Assembly: GCA_963841695.1 (NCBI GenBank)
Contig: CAWJDQ010000003.1
Coordinates: 124,001-188,000, forward strand
Direction of reading: 5' to 3'
DNA length: 64,000 nucleotides
Origin: RYN-230 sp963841695
GTDB lineage: Bacteria; Actinomycetota; Actinomycetes; Streptosporangiales; Streptosporangiaceae
Shown: piece by piece, positions 17,368 to 27,258 of the stretch
How positions within the stretch are numbered: the first letter of the stretch is position 1
Layout of the letters: each line of letters begins with the position of its first letter
Position numbers and translations under genes: made by a program
The notes under the pieces: model-generated
The model's input: the letters and a program-made list of their open reading frames with translations, nothing else
Databases searched by the model: none
Told to the model about the DNA's origin: nothing

Positions 17368-17985
17368 CTAGTCGAAGATCGGGTCGCGCGTGCGGCTGCG
17401 CTTGAGCTCGAAGAAGCCGTCGGTCTGGGTCACCAGCAGCACGCCGTCCCAGAGCTTCGCGGCCGCCTCACCGCGCGGGATCGGGGAGACCACCGGCCCG
17501 AAGACGGAGGTGCCGTTCACCGAGATCACCGGGGTGCCGACCTCGTACCCCACCCGGTCGATGCCTTCCGCGTGGGAGGCCCGGACCGCCTCGTCGTATT
17601 CGGTGGAATCCATCGCGTCGGCCAGCTCGGCCGGCAGCCCGGCCTCGGCGAGCGCGGCCTCGATCGTCGCCCGGTCCTTGGGCGCCTTCTCCAGGTGGAA
17701 CCGGTTGCCGAGCGCGGTGTAGAGCGGGCCGAGCACGTCCGGCCCGTACTTCTGCTCGGCGGCGATCGCGACCCGCACCGGGCCCCACGCCTGCTTCATC
17801 AGCTCCTGGTACCGCTCGGGCAGGTCTTCCTTGCCCTCGTTCAGCACCGCGAGGCTCATCACGTGCCAGCGGACCTGAACGGGCCGGACCTGCTCCACCT
17901 CGAGCATCCAGCGGGACGCGATCCACGCCCACGGACACAGCGGGTCAAACCAGAAATCGACCGGGGTAGGCTCCTGCTCGGCCAT
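17368..17985 (-). CDS. DsbA-fold oxidoreductase, Rv2466c-like (mycothiol-dependent)
   Basis: Thioredoxin/DsbA-fold protein resembling the actinobacterial mycothiol-dependent nitroreductase family (Rv2466c). 205 residues from ATG 17985. The N-terminal strand VDFWFDPLCPWAWIASRW carries the active-site motif as CPWA, so the resolving Cys of CPWC is replaced by Ala and the enzyme would be monothiol. The helical insertion LERYQELMKQAWGPVRVAIAAEQKYG and cis-Pro loop VGTPVISVNG are present. A longer in-frame extension upstream to 18207 overlaps the divergent pepN promoter and is not favoured. Role: probably redox repair or nitro-compound reduction. Confidence 0.85.
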   Translation of the reverse strand: MAEQEPTPVDFWFDPLCPWAWIASRWMLEVEQVRPVQVRWHVMSLAVLNEGKEDLPERYQELMKQAWGPVRVAIAAEQKYGPDVLGPLYTALGNRFHLEKAPKDRATIEAALAEAGLPAELADAMDSTEYDEAVRASHAEGIDRVGYEVGTPVISVNGTSVFGPVVSPIPRGEAAAKLWDGVLLVTQTDGFFELKRSRTRDPIFD

Positions 17986-18224
17986 GGGGCTCCTTCTCGT
18001 CGGGGCGGGGCCAGACCATGCGCTGGCCAGTTGATCAGGCTTCACCGGGGAACGGGGGGCCAGACGCCGGGACGCCGCCGCTCCCCACCTAGCCTGCAAC
18101 CGGCCGGCGCCCGACCGCATTCCGCTACCGGGCGTGGGAAAATGCCGGGGCGGCGGCCAGGATGAACTGCGGACGGTGGGAACGTGGACACCGGACGTCG
18201 TGGACATGGAAAGGTGCCAGCTAC

Positions 18225-20756
18225 GTGGCGAACAATCTCACCCGCGAGGAAGCGCGGGACCGGCGGCAGCTCCTGGACGTCGGCTCTTATCAGGTGGAAC
18301 TGGATCTGACCGGCGGCGGGGACACCTTCCTGTCGACCAGCACCGTGCGGTTCCACGCCGCCACCCCGGAGGCGGCCACCTTCATCGAGCTGACTGCCCC
18401 GGCGGTCCGGGAGATCGTCCTGAACGGCGATCCGGTCAGCGTCCGCGCGTTCGACGGCAACCGGATCGCGCTGGACGGGCTGCAGGCCGTCAACGAGCTC
18501 CGGGTCGTGGCCGAGTGCGCCTACTCGCGCAGCGGCGAGGGCCTGCACCGCTTCACCGACCCCTCGGACGGGGGCGTGTACCTCTACTCCGACCTGGAGA
18601 CCTACGACGCGCACCGGATCTACGCCTGCTTCGACCAGCCGGACCTGAAGGCCTCCTTCGAGTTCACCGTGATCGCCCCGGAGGACTGGCTGGTCCTGTC
18701 GAACATGGCCGCCGACGTGAGCGGCGACCCGGTGGCCGGGGACGCGAGGCGCTGGCACTTCCCGCCGTCGCCGGTGATGTCCGCGTACATCACCGCGATC
18801 ATGGCCGGCCCCTACTACCAGGTCACGAGCGAGCACGACGGCATCCCGCTGGGCATCTACTGCCGCCGGTCGCTGGCCGGGTACCTGGACCCGGAGGAAA
18901 TCTTCGAGGTGACCCGGCAGGGCTTCGACTTCTTCCATCACGCGTTCGGGGTGCGGTACGCGTTCGGCAAATACGACCAGGTCTTCGTGCCGGAGTTCAA
19001 GGCGGGCGCGATGGAGAACGCCGGCTGCGTGACGTTCCTCGAGGACTACGTGTTCCGTTCCCGGGTCACCGACTTCGCCCGCGAGCTGCGCGGCGACACG
19101 ATCCTGCACGAGATGGCGCACATGTGGTTCGGTGACCTGGTCACCATGCGCTGGTGGGACGACCTGTGGCTGAACGAGTCGTTCGCGACCTGGGCCTCAG
19201 CCCTGGCCCAGGCCGAGGCGACCCGGTGGCGCAACGCGTGGACCACGTTCTGCCAGCTGCACAAGGCCTGGGCCTACCAGCAGGACCAGCTGCCGTCCAC
19301 GCACCCGATCGCCGCGGACATCCCGGACATCGCCGCGGTCGAGGTCAACTTCGACGGGATCACCTACGCCAAGGGCGCGTCCGTGCTCAAGCAGCTCGTC
19401 GCCTACGTCGGGCGGGACCAGTTCCTGGCCGGGGTGCGGCGCTACTTCGGGGAGCACGCCTGGGGGAACGCCACCCTCAGCGACCTGCTGGGCGCCCTGC
19501 AGGAGTCGTCCGGGCGGGAACTGTCCGGCTGGTCCAAGCAGTGGCTCGAAACGGCCGGGGTGAACACCCTGCGCCCGGACTACGACCTCGACTCCAGCGG
19601 CCGGATCAGCGAGTTCGCGGTGGTGCAGACCGCGCCCGCCAGCCATCCCGAGCTCCGCCTGCACCGGATCGCGGTCGGTCTCTACGACCGGACCGACGAC
19701 GGGCTGACCCGGCGCTGCCGGATCGAGGCGGACATCGCGGGCGAGCGCACGGTGCTGGCCGCGCTGGCCGGCCAGCGCCAGCCGGATCTGGTGCTGGTCA
19801 ACGACGACGACCTGACCTACGCGAAGATGCGGCTGGACAGCCGTTCCCTCGGCACGCTCATGACCAGCATCGGGGAGTTCACCGAGTCGCTGCCCGCCGC
19901 GCTCTGCTGGGCCGCCGCGTGGGACATGTGCCGGGACGCGGAGATGGCCGCGCGGCGCTACGTCCAGCTCGTCACGACCGGGGTGGAGCACGCCGACGAC
20001 ATCTCCGTCGTGCAGACCTTGCTGCGCCAGGCCAGCTCGGCGCTGCGCCGGTTCACCGACCCGGCCTGGCGGGCGCGCGGGATCAACGAGGCTGCCGGCG
20101 CGCTGCTCGGCCTGGCCGAGCGGGCCACGCCGGGCTCGGACCGCCAGCTCGCCTATGTCCAGGCGTTCGCCGCCCTGGCCACCTCGCGCAGCGACCTGGC
20201 CCTGCTGACCGGCCTGCTGGACGGTACGGCGTACATGGACAGCCTGGTCGTGGACACCGAGCTGCGCTGGCGGCTGCTGCACCGGCTGGCCAGCCGGGGG
20301 GCCGCGGGACCGGCCGAGATCGACGCCGAGCTGCGCCGCGACCCCACCGACGCGGGCGAGCGGCGGGCCGCCACCTGCCGGGCCGCGATCCCGGAGCCCG
20401 CGGCCAAGGAGGCGGCGTGGGCGGCCATCGTCAGCGGCACGCTGCCGAACGCCGTGTTCCGCGCCACGCTGAACGGCTTCAGCGATCCTGACCAGGCGGA
20501 GCTCCTGGCGCCGTACGCCACCCGGTACTTCGAGGTGGTCGGCGAGGTGTGGCAGAACTGGAGCAGCGACATGGCCCAGTGGTTCACCACCAACGCCTAC
20601 CCGCTGACCCAGATCTCCGAGCATACGGTGGAGCTCACCGACGCCTTTATCGCCGAGGCCGACCCGCCGGCCGCTCTGCACCGGCTGCTCCTCGAGGGCC
20701 GGGACGGCGTCGAGCGGGCGCTGCGCTGCCAGATCCGCGACCGCGCGGAGGCTTAG
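18225..20756 (+). CDS. pepN: Aminopeptidase N (M1 family)
   Basis: Zinc metallo-aminopeptidase removing N-terminal residues from peptides in the cytosol. 843 residues from GTG 18225 (VANNLTREEARDRRQLL), preceded by GGAAAGG; an upstream ATG frame exists but homologues begin at this ENLTR-type segment. GAMEN exopeptidase motif at residues 261-265, zinc site HEMAH at 295-299 with the third ligand in WLNESFATW at about 318. The C-terminal ERAP1-like helical domain follows. Converges on the MFS gene. Confidence 0.97.
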   Translation: MANNLTREEARDRRQLLDVGSYQVELDLTGGGDTFLSTSTVRFHAATPEAATFIELTAPAVREIVLNGDPVSVRAFDGNRIALDGLQAVNELRVVAECAYSRSGEGLHRFTDPSDGGVYLYSDLETYDAHRIYACFDQPDLKASFEFTVIAPEDWLVLSNMAADVSGDPVAGDARRWHFPPSPVMSAYITAIMAGPYYQVTSEHDGIPLGIYCRRSLAGYLDPEEIFEVTRQGFDFFHHAFGVRYAFGKYDQVFVPEFKAGAMENAGCVTFLEDYVFRSRVTDFARELRGDTILHEMAHMWFGDLVTMRWWDDLWLNESFATWASALAQAEATRWRNAWTTFCQLHKAWAYQQDQLPSTHPIAADIPDIAAVEVNFDGITYAKGASVLKQLVAYVGRDQFLAGVRRYFGEHAWGNATLSDLLGALQESSGRELSGWSKQWLETAGVNTLRPDYDLDSSGRISEFAVVQTAPASHPELRLHRIAVGLYDRTDDGLTRRCRIEADIAGERTVLAALAGQRQPDLVLVNDDDLTYAKMRLDSRSLGTLMTSIGEFTESLPAALCWAAAWDMCRDAEMAARRYVQLVTTGVEHADDISVVQTLLRQASSALRRFTDPAWRARGINEAAGALLGLAERATPGSDRQLAYVQAFAALATSRSDLALLTGLLDGTAYMDSLVVDTELRWRLLHRLASRGAAGPAEIDAELRRDPTDAGERRAATCRAAIPEPAAKEAAWAAIVSGTLPNAVFRATLNGFSDPDQAELLAPYATRYFEVVGEVWQNWSSDMAQWFTTNAYPLTQISEHTVELTDAFIAEADPPAALHRLLLEGRDGVERALRCQIRDRAEA

Positions 20757-20784
20757 CGGGGGGCCAGGAGGGGTAACGGCGGGC

Positions 20785-20798
20785 CCGGGAAAACCCGG
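20785..20798. terminator. Possible hairpin between convergent pepN and MFS genes
   Basis: CCGGG-AAAA-CCCGG, a 5-bp stem with tetraloop, lies in the 59-bp gap between the two stops. Short and without a U-tract, so only a weak terminator candidate. Confidence 0.3.
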
Positions 20799-20815
20799 CA
20801 CCCGGGACGCCCCGG

Positions 20816-22099
20816 TCAGGTCTCGACTACGGTCGCGCCGGGCCGCGTGGCGCGGCGCCGGATCGGAGTGAGCAGGCCGATCGTGCCGATGAAAAAGCAC
20901 AGTGCGCCGCTGGCCAGGCAGGCGGGCAGGACGCCGTAGTGGCCGGCGGACCAGGTGAGCAGGGCAGCCCCGATTGGGCCTAGCGAGAAGTGGATGGTCC
21001 AGAAGGCGGCGGTGACCCGGCCGAGCAGGCGGTCCGGGGTCACCTCTTGGCGCAGCGACATGGAGCAGATGCCGGCCACGCTGGCACAGCCCAGGTAGAG
21101 GGCGGCCAGCACGGCGGTGGGCGGGACACTGCCGGTCGCGCCGAGTCCGGCGATGGCCAGTGCGCTCAGCATCACAGCGCCAGTCCAGGTGGTGCCGAAG
21201 CCCAGCCTGCGGCGGATTGGGGCCACCAGGAGGGCGCCGGCGACGGTGCCGAGGGCAGCGACGCCCAGGACCAGCCCGACTACGCCGTCCCCTTGGCCCA
21301 GATCGTGCTTCAGGTAGTAGATGAGCACGTCGGGCAGGCCCTGGGTGGCAAAGATAAAGAACGTCAGCAGGACGGTCAGGCTGCGCAGCACGGGGTTCTG
21401 CCACAGGAACCGTGCCCCGGCCAGGAACTCCCGCCAGGGACCAGCGGCGCCGGGGGAACTGGGCCCCGGCACGTCGGGCGCAGCGGAGTCCGCCCTTTCC
21501 TCGCGGCGCGAGGCCAGGCCGTGCCGGACCACGAGCACGCCGACGGCAGACACCGCGAAGCTGGCCGCGTCGACCGCTATCGCGTTCGCGGGGCCGAGCA
21601 CCGCCGAGATCAGCCCCGCGAGGAGCGGACCCGCGACGGCGGCCGCCGACTGGGCCGCGTAGAGCAGCCCGTTGGCCTCGGTGATCCGGGCCGGGCCGGA
21701 CAGGGCCGGAACCACCGTCACGTAGCCCACCTGGAAGACCATCCCGATCGCGGCGCACACCGGCAGGATCACGTACAGCAGCCAGACCTCCGGGTGCACC
21801 GCCCAGACCAGCGGGATGAGCCCGTAGAGGATCATCCGGGCCAGGTCGCAGGCGGCCATCAGGATCCAGCGGTCGAGCCGGTCGGCCAGGATCCCGGCGA
21901 AGACGCCGGCCACCACCGCCGCGGCCCCGGCCGCCCCGGTGAGCAGGCCCATCTGCGCGACCGATCCGGTCGCCCGCAGCACCAGCAGCGGGACGGCGAT
22001 GAGCGCGAACGAGTCCCCGGCCACCGACAGGGTCTGCGCCATGAGGAACACGCCGAAGCCCCGGTCCCGCCAGAGGGCCGGGCGGCCGCCGCTGCTCAC
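20816..22099 (-). CDS. MFS transporter (enterobactin-exporter-like)
   Basis: Major facilitator superfamily protein, 427 residues, with about 12 hydrophobic segments, for example FALIAVPLLVLRATGSVAQ, AAVVAGVFAGILADRLDRW (the loop 2-3 motif GxxaDRxdRr) and LLYVILPVCAAIGMVFQV. Resembles the MFS-3/EntS-like drug and siderophore exporters. Its start overlaps malQ by 4 bp (ATGA), so the two are cotranscribed, although no common pathway is apparent. Substrate unknown. Confidence 0.9.
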   Translation of the reverse strand: MSSGGRPALWRDRGFGVFLMAQTLSVAGDSFALIAVPLLVLRATGSVAQMGLLTGAAGAAAVVAGVFAGILADRLDRWILMAACDLARMILYGLIPLVWAVHPEVWLLYVILPVCAAIGMVFQVGYVTVVPALSGPARITEANGLLYAAQSAAAVAGPLLAGLISAVLGPANAIAVDAASFAVSAVGVLVVRHGLASRREERADSAAPDVPGPSSPGAAGPWREFLAGARFLWQNPVLRSLTVLLTFFIFATQGLPDVLIYYLKHDLGQGDGVVGLVLGVAALGTVAGALLVAPIRRRLGFGTTWTGAVMLSALAIAGLGATGSVPPTAVLAALYLGCASVAGICSMSLRQEVTPDRLLGRVTAAFWTIHFSLGPIGAALLTWSAGHYGVLPACLASGALCFFIGTIGLLTPIRRRATRPGATVVET

Positions 22100-23943
22100 G
22101 GGAGGCTGGAGACCGCCCGGGCCACCGCGCGCACCGTACGGGAGTCGGCCAGGTCATCCAGGGACACCGCGCGGCCCTCACCGTCACACAGCGGGACCCG
22201 CCAGTTCGGGTACTCGTCCGTGGTGCCGGGGATGTTCTGCGGCCGCCGGTCCCCGACCGCGTCGGCCAGGGACACCCCGACGAGCAGGGCCGGGGTACGG
22301 GCCAGGAACGCGTAGCAGGCCACGGTGAACTCGGCCGGGGTGGGGCGGCCGCCGGGCGGCAGCAGCCCCTCCGCCTCCAGCGCCTGCTGCCAGGCGCGCA
22401 CCACGGCGTCGGACTCGTCGCTTTCTTCCCGGTAGGAGCGGGTGAGCAGGCCGAGCCGGGAACGCAGCTCCACCTGCTCCCCGGTCACGAACGCCGCGAT
22501 CGGCGGCACATCATGCGTGCCGACCATGGCCAGGCAGTGCCGCCGCCACTTGCCCGGCGGAAGCGGCGCCCCGTCCGGGCCGCGCTCGAACCAGAGCATC
22601 GCGGTGCCGAGCACCCCCTGGTCGGCCAGGTACTCCCGGATCCACGGGTCCACCGTGCCGAGATCCTCGCCGATGGCCAGCGCCCCGGCCGCGACGGCCT
22701 GGCCGGCCAGCACGCCGACCATGGCCCGGTGGTCGTACCGCACGTAGGTGCCCTGGTCCGGCCCCATCCCGGCGGGCACCCACCAGAGCCGGAACAGGCT
22801 CATCACGTGATCGACGCGCAGGCCGCCGGCGTGCCGCAGGGCCGCGTGCATCAGGTCCGCCAGCGGCGCGTAGTCCTGGCCGGCCAGCCGCTGCGGGTGC
22901 CAGGGGGGCTGGTTCCAGTCCTGGCCGCGCTGGTTGAACTCATCCGGCGGGGCGCCCACGCTGACCCCGGGGACCATGACGTCCCGCCAGGTCCAGGCGT
23001 CGGCGCCGCCCGGGTGGCAGCCGACCGCAAGGTCCCGGATGATGCCGATGGACATCCCGGCGGCCCGCGCGGCCTCCTGGGCCGCGGTCAGCTGGCCGTC
23101 CGCGAGCCACTGCAGCCAGGTGTGGAACAGGGCCTGGCCGGCCAGCCGGGTCCGCTCGGCGGCCACCTCAGCCGAGCCCACCGCGCGCAGCGGCTGCGGC
23201 CAGGCCCGCCAGTCCGGCCCGTGAATCTCGGCCAGCGCGCACCACAGGCCCCAGTCCTCCAGCGGCGCGCCCTCACGGCGCCGGTAGGCGTCGAACTCGG
23301 CGCGGCGCTGGGCGGTCATCGGCTGCCGGTGGATGATCTGCAGCGCGGTCCGCTTGGCCCGCCAGACCTGGTCCCGGTCGAGCAGCTCGCTGGTCGCGTT
23401 GCGGGCCCGCAGCGGCGCGGCCAGCGAGTCGATCCGGACCCGGTCCCCGGCGGTGAGCTTGGCGTACTCGGGAATGTCCTCGATCCGCAGGTACAGCGGG
23501 CTGGTGAAGCGCCGGCTCATCGGCAGGTAGGGAGACTGGCTCAGCGGTGGCAGCGGCTCACCCGCGTGCAGCGGGTTGATCAGGATGAACCCCGCCCCCA
23601 GGTCCGTGGCGCTCCACGCGGCCAGGTCGGCCAGGTCGCCCAGGTCCCCGTGCCCCCACGACTGGCGGGAGCGCAGCGAGTAGAGCTGGACCGCGAAGCC
23701 CCAGGTCCGCTCCGCTGGCCCGGGGACCACGGGCCCGGCGTCCAGGTCCGGCTCCGCCCGATCAGGCAGGGCCAGCCCTGGCTCGGGCGCGGCCGGCCCC
23801 GGCCCGGCCGGGGGTTCGCCCAGCGCGTCCAGGATGGCGTCGAGCGTCTGCTGGCTCACCTCGACCTGCCGCCCGTGCCAGTCCCGGTAGCTGGTAGCCA
23901 CCCCCTGCGCCGCGGCCCGCCGTCTCGTCTCGTCGCTCGTCAC
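22096..23943 (-). CDS. malQ: 4-alpha-glucanotransferase (amylomaltase, GH77)
   Basis: Cytosolic disproportionating enzyme that transfers maltodextrin chains in glycogen and maltose metabolism. 615 residues of GH77. Catalytic residues lie in GGLRVDHVMSLFRLWW (nucleophile Asp), AIGEDLGTVDPWI (acid/base Glu) and VGTHDVPPIAAF (stabilising Asp). N-terminal part RRAAAQGVATSYRDWHGRQ is the usual helical lead-in; the ending NIPGTTDEYPNWRVPL is conserved. Start ATG or GTG at 23943. A Pro/Ala-rich stretch at residues 45-75 is not conserved. Confidence 0.96.
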   Translation of the reverse strand: MTSDETRRRAAAQGVATSYRDWHGRQVEVSQQTLDAILDALGEPPAGPGPAAPEPGLALPDRAEPDLDAGPVVPGPAERTWGFAVQLYSLRSRQSWGHGDLGDLADLAAWSATDLGAGFILINPLHAGEPLPPLSQSPYLPMSRRFTSPLYLRIEDIPEYAKLTAGDRVRIDSLAAPLRARNATSELLDRDQVWRAKRTALQIIHRQPMTAQRRAEFDAYRRREGAPLEDWGLWCALAEIHGPDWRAWPQPLRAVGSAEVAAERTRLAGQALFHTWLQWLADGQLTAAQEAARAAGMSIGIIRDLAVGCHPGGADAWTWRDVMVPGVSVGAPPDEFNQRGQDWNQPPWHPQRLAGQDYAPLADLMHAALRHAGGLRVDHVMSLFRLWWVPAGMGPDQGTYVRYDHRAMVGVLAGQAVAAGALAIGEDLGTVDPWIREYLADQGVLGTAMLWFERGPDGAPLPPGKWRRHCLAMVGTHDVPPIAAFVTGEQVELRSRLGLLTRSYREESDESDAVVRAWQQALEAEGLLPPGGRPTPAEFTVACYAFLARTPALLVGVSLADAVGDRRPQNIPGTTDEYPNWRVPLCDGEGRAVSLDDLADSRTVRAVARAVSSLP

Positions 23944-24064
23944 CCTTCAATGATCGGGCCATCCGGGGGCGCGGCGCACAACCCTTATGGCCCTGGTTAC
24001 CTCGTTCTGCGCCGATTTTGCCGCGTAACGGGTGGACAAACCGGCCCGCAACGGTCCCCGGGCG

Positions 24065-24556
24065 CTACTGCCTGGGAATCAGGGCCCAGGTCAGCCACAG
24101 GCCGGCCAGGGCCTGGAGCACCGCGACCAGCAGCGTGGCCACGATCGCCACCCACGCGTGCGGCGGCAGCCCGGCCAGCGCCGCGACCACCCGCGCGGTC
24201 GCGCGGACCGGGGCCCCGTGCAGGGCCTGCCAGCCGAGCGGGAGGGCCCAGCCCACCGCGGCCACGGCCGCCGCGGCGGGCAGCGCGACCCGCAGCCGCC
24301 AGCGGCCGTAGCGGGCCGCGGCCCCGCCGGCCAGGCCGGCCACGAACGGCAGGAACCACCAGCCCGCCGCCGCCCCCAGCCCAATCAGGACCGCGGCGGC
24401 CACGCTGCCCAGCAGCCAGAGCGGGCCGGGCCCCCGGTGGCCCGGGATCCACGACGGGTAGTGCGGGGCCGGCGGCCCGGCGGGGGCGGGTGCGGGGGCA
24501 CCGAGCCGCCCCAGCCGGTACGCGCCCCGCTTGCCCAGCCGGTTCAGGTCAGACAC
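24065..24556 (-). CDS. Small multi-pass membrane protein of unknown function
   Basis: 163 residues from GTG 24556, chosen for GGGGAGG six bases upstream. A Pro/Ala-rich cytoplasmic N-terminus (about 45 residues) precedes four hydrophobic segments: LLGSVAAAVLIGLGAAAGWW, FLPFVAGLAGGAAA, VALPAAAAVAAVGWALPLGW and WVAIVATLLVAVLQALAGLW. It follows the acylase gene by 45 bp on the same strand and is probably cotranscribed. Function is not recognised. Confidence 0.7.
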   Translation of the reverse strand: MSDLNRLGKRGAYRLGRLGAPAPAPAGPPAPHYPSWIPGHRGPGPLWLLGSVAAAVLIGLGAAAGWWFLPFVAGLAGGAAARYGRWRLRVALPAAAAVAAVGWALPLGWQALHGAPVRATARVVAALAGLPPHAWVAIVATLLVAVLQALAGLWLTWALIPRQ

Positions 24557-24601
24557 GGCCAGCCTCCCCGGCCGGGACCGCCCGGGCCGCGGCCAGCGGC
24601 G

Positions 24602-27193
24602 TCATGGGCGCAGCGTCCACCGGATCACCCCCGCCGTTGATCCCGGCGGCGGCATCGGCAGGTAGCGCCCGTTCCACCAGTCAGCCACCTGATCCTCATA
24701 CCACGGTGAGGCCGGGTTCTCACTCTGGCCGCCAGGGTAAATGCCCTCGCCCGTTCCCGTGCCGGGACCGGTCCAGGCCACGATCATCCGCCAGCTCGGT
24801 CCCTGGCGGGCCACCAGGCCGCCGTCGGCGGCGTCCACCGTCCACGGATCCCCGCCCGCCGCGCGGGGGCCGTAGCCGAGCGCGTCCGCCTGGGTCAGCG
24901 ACGGGAACTGCCTGCTGTGCAGCCGCCCCCAGGCCCACGCCGACGGGGTGCCGCCCAGCCGGGCCGACAGGTGGGCCACCGCGGTCGCGAACGCCGCCCG
25001 CATCACCCGCGGGGCGGTGCGGTGCGGCCCGCCGGGCCCGGTGAACGCGGCGTTGCCTGGGTCACTGAGCGTCCAGGTCTCCAGGACCTCGTCCAGACTG
25101 GCCTGGTCCGGCGAGATCTTCAGCCCGGCCCGGTCCTTGTGCACCGGCACCGCCGCGGTGTGCCACCACGGCTGGAAGACCGCGGTCAGGTAGTCCGTCC
25201 AGAACGTCCACCACACCGACGCGGCCGCCGAACTCGTGGTCATCGCCCCGTTCCAGCCCTCCAGCAGCCGGGCGGCCTGCCGCTGCCGGGCGGTCAGCCG
25301 CGCCCCGGGCTGGCGCAGCGCCCCGAGCAGCCGGGGCAGGATGCGCCGGGCCAGCGGGTCGGTCAGGCTGGTCTGCACGGCCGCGAACGAGGCCGGGGTC
25401 ATCCGGTGGCGGCCCGTCAGCGACGCGTAGATCTGGCTGGCCCGGTAGCCCGGGTCGAAGAAGTTGGCCGAAGTCCCGATGTAGTACGGGTAGGACGGCC
25501 CGACGGGACGCTGGTTCGCCGTGGCCAGCACGTGCCCGGGCGGGTCGTAGGCCTGCGGGATCGCCGAATAAGGGATCACCCCGGCCACGTCGTCCGCCCC
25601 GGTGCCGGGCATCGGCAGCCAGGGCTGGCCACGGCGGACCACCGGGTAGTACCCAGCGGAGATCGCGCCGATGTTGCCCCGGTCGTCGGCGTACACGAAG
25701 TTCTGCGAGGGCGCCCGCCAGTTGGCCAGCGCCGCGCGGAACTGGGCCCAGTCGTGGGCCTGATTCACGGCCAGCATCACGGCCAGGTCGGGCGAGGGCA
25801 CGTTGCCCATCCAGTCCACCGAGGTGGTCTGCCCGGCCTGGGTCATCACCGGCCCGTGCACGGTGAGGTCCACCGTGAGCGGCACCGCCGCCGCGCCGCG
25901 GACCGCGATCGTGTAGTGCACCTGCCGCATCCGCCGCCACGCGCCGTCCCAGAAGTACTGGCCGGGCCGGGACTTGCTGGTCCGCTCGGTGTAGAACAGC
26001 GTCGCCTGGTTCTGGGTGTCGGTGAGGGACCAGGCGATGTGCTGGTTGTGGCCGAGCAGGACCCCGGGCAGGCCGGGCACGCTGACCCCGCTCACCGTGT
26101 ACCCGGGGGCTGACAGCGCGTCCTGGTACCAGACGGACGGGATGGTCTGCGGCAGGTGCGGATCCCCGGCCAGCATGGACCGGCCGCCCGCCACGGCCGG
26201 GCCGTTGGCCGCCCACGCGTTGCTGTCCGGGTAGGCGTGCACCTGCCCGGCCGGCAGGGCGTTGACCTGGGCGAGCAGCGCGGACGCCGCGGTCACCGCG
26301 GCGTCGGGCAGGCCGGCGGCGGTGACCCCGGCGGCGGCGCGGCCGGCTGCGGGAGCGCGGCGGGCGGTTTTCGTTGCGGAGGTATTTGACGTTGACGTTC
26401 CGGCCGCGAGCGGGGCGAGGCCGGCCTTCCGGTAGGGACCGGGGTCGTACGGGTGCTGCTGGTTCGGCGGCAGGACCGGGAACCAGGCCATGGTCCGCTT
26501 CGCGCCGAGCGTGTGCTCCAGCAGCGCGTAGTCCAGCGGGGTGGTGGTGAAGTCCAGCTGCTGGGTCAGATCGCCCTGGATGACCAGGCTGTCCACCGGC
26601 GTCCAGTCGCCCGGGTACACCCCGGCCAGCGAGAACAGGGCGGGCCACTGCCGGTCGCGGCGCAGCTGGGCCAGGTCGTCGTTCACCCCCCGGGCGTAGG
26701 CCAGCAGGGCCTGCGCGGCTGGGCTGGACCGGGGCATCTGGGCCCACTCCTGCTCGGCCGTGCGGAGCAGGCCGAGACGCAGCTCGAACTTGTCCGAGCC
26801 CAGCGCGGACGGGCCCGCCAGCTGGGCCAGCCGGCCCTCGCCGAGCCGCCGTTCCAGGTCCATCTCGGCCAGCCGGAACCGGGCGTGCAGATACCCCTCG
26901 GCCAGGAACAGGTCATGCTGGCTGGACGCCCGGACCGAGGGCACGCCGTGGCTGGTGAACCAGACCTGGACCGGGTGGTCCAGGCCCGGCAGGCTGAGCG
27001 TCCCCGAACGCGGCAGCTCGCCGCCGCTGGCCGAGGTCCACACCCCGCGGCCGGGGTCCAGGGCCGGCCCCAGCGCGGGCACCGTGGCGTAGCCCAGGGC
27101 CAGCACGCCGAGCAGGGCGGCGGACGCCACCAGGGGGATCGCCACGCGGAGCACCCGCCACGCGATCCTGGAGCGCCGTTGTTCCAGGGTCAT
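24602..27193 (-). CDS. Penicillin acylase family (S45) N-terminal nucleophile hydrolase
   Basis: Exported or membrane-anchored Ntn hydrolase that cleaves an amide such as a beta-lactam side chain or acyl-homoserine lactone. 863 residues from ATG 27193. An N-terminal hydrophobic segment VLRVAIPLVASAALLGVLAL (about 16-35) is a signal or anchor. The alpha-chain motif GYLHARFRLAEMDLERRLGEG and the autoprocessing site YPDSNAWAANG (Ser about 324 becoming the beta-chain N-terminal nucleophile) are present, followed by GDPHLP and the oxyanion-loop HNQHIAWSLTD. The spacer peptide between chains is Ala/Thr-rich. Substrate cannot be named. Confidence 0.93.
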   Translation of the reverse strand: MTLEQRRSRIAWRVLRVAIPLVASAALLGVLALGYATVPALGPALDPGRGVWTSASGGELPRSGTLSLPGLDHPVQVWFTSHGVPSVRASSQHDLFLAEGYLHARFRLAEMDLERRLGEGRLAQLAGPSALGSDKFELRLGLLRTAEQEWAQMPRSSPAAQALLAYARGVNDDLAQLRRDRQWPALFSLAGVYPGDWTPVDSLVIQGDLTQQLDFTTTPLDYALLEHTLGAKRTMAWFPVLPPNQQHPYDPGPYRKAGLAPLAAGTSTSNTSATKTARRAPAAGRAAAGVTAAGLPDAAVTAASALLAQVNALPAGQVHAYPDSNAWAANGPAVAGGRSMLAGDPHLPQTIPSVWYQDALSAPGYTVSGVSVPGLPGVLLGHNQHIAWSLTDTQNQATLFYTERTSKSRPGQYFWDGAWRRMRQVHYTIAVRGAAAVPLTVDLTVHGPVMTQAGQTTSVDWMGNVPSPDLAVMLAVNQAHDWAQFRAALANWRAPSQNFVYADDRGNIGAISAGYYPVVRRGQPWLPMPGTGADDVAGVIPYSAIPQAYDPPGHVLATANQRPVGPSYPYYIGTSANFFDPGYRASQIYASLTGRHRMTPASFAAVQTSLTDPLARRILPRLLGALRQPGARLTARQRQAARLLEGWNGAMTTSSAAASVWWTFWTDYLTAVFQPWWHTAAVPVHKDRAGLKISPDQASLDEVLETWTLSDPGNAAFTGPGGPHRTAPRVMRAAFATAVAHLSARLGGTPSAWAWGRLHSRQFPSLTQADALGYGPRAAGGDPWTVDAADGGLVARQGPSWRMIVAWTGPGTGTGEGIYPGGQSENPASPWYEDQVADWWNGRYLPMPPPGSTAGVIRWTLRP

Positions 27194-27258
27194 CTGATCA
27201 CCGCACCGGACTCTATCCGGCGGCCTTACCTGCGAGTAGCCCCCTGCCTGCCATGAGC

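Noticed and set aside
17986..18207. N-terminal extension of the DsbA-fold gene
   Set aside because: It would run into the divergent pepN promoter, and the protein fold begins at MAEQEPTPVDFWF.
18162..18224. Longer pepN start at 18162
   Set aside because: The extra 21 residues do not resemble M1 peptidases, and GTG 18225 has a better site with a matching N-terminus.
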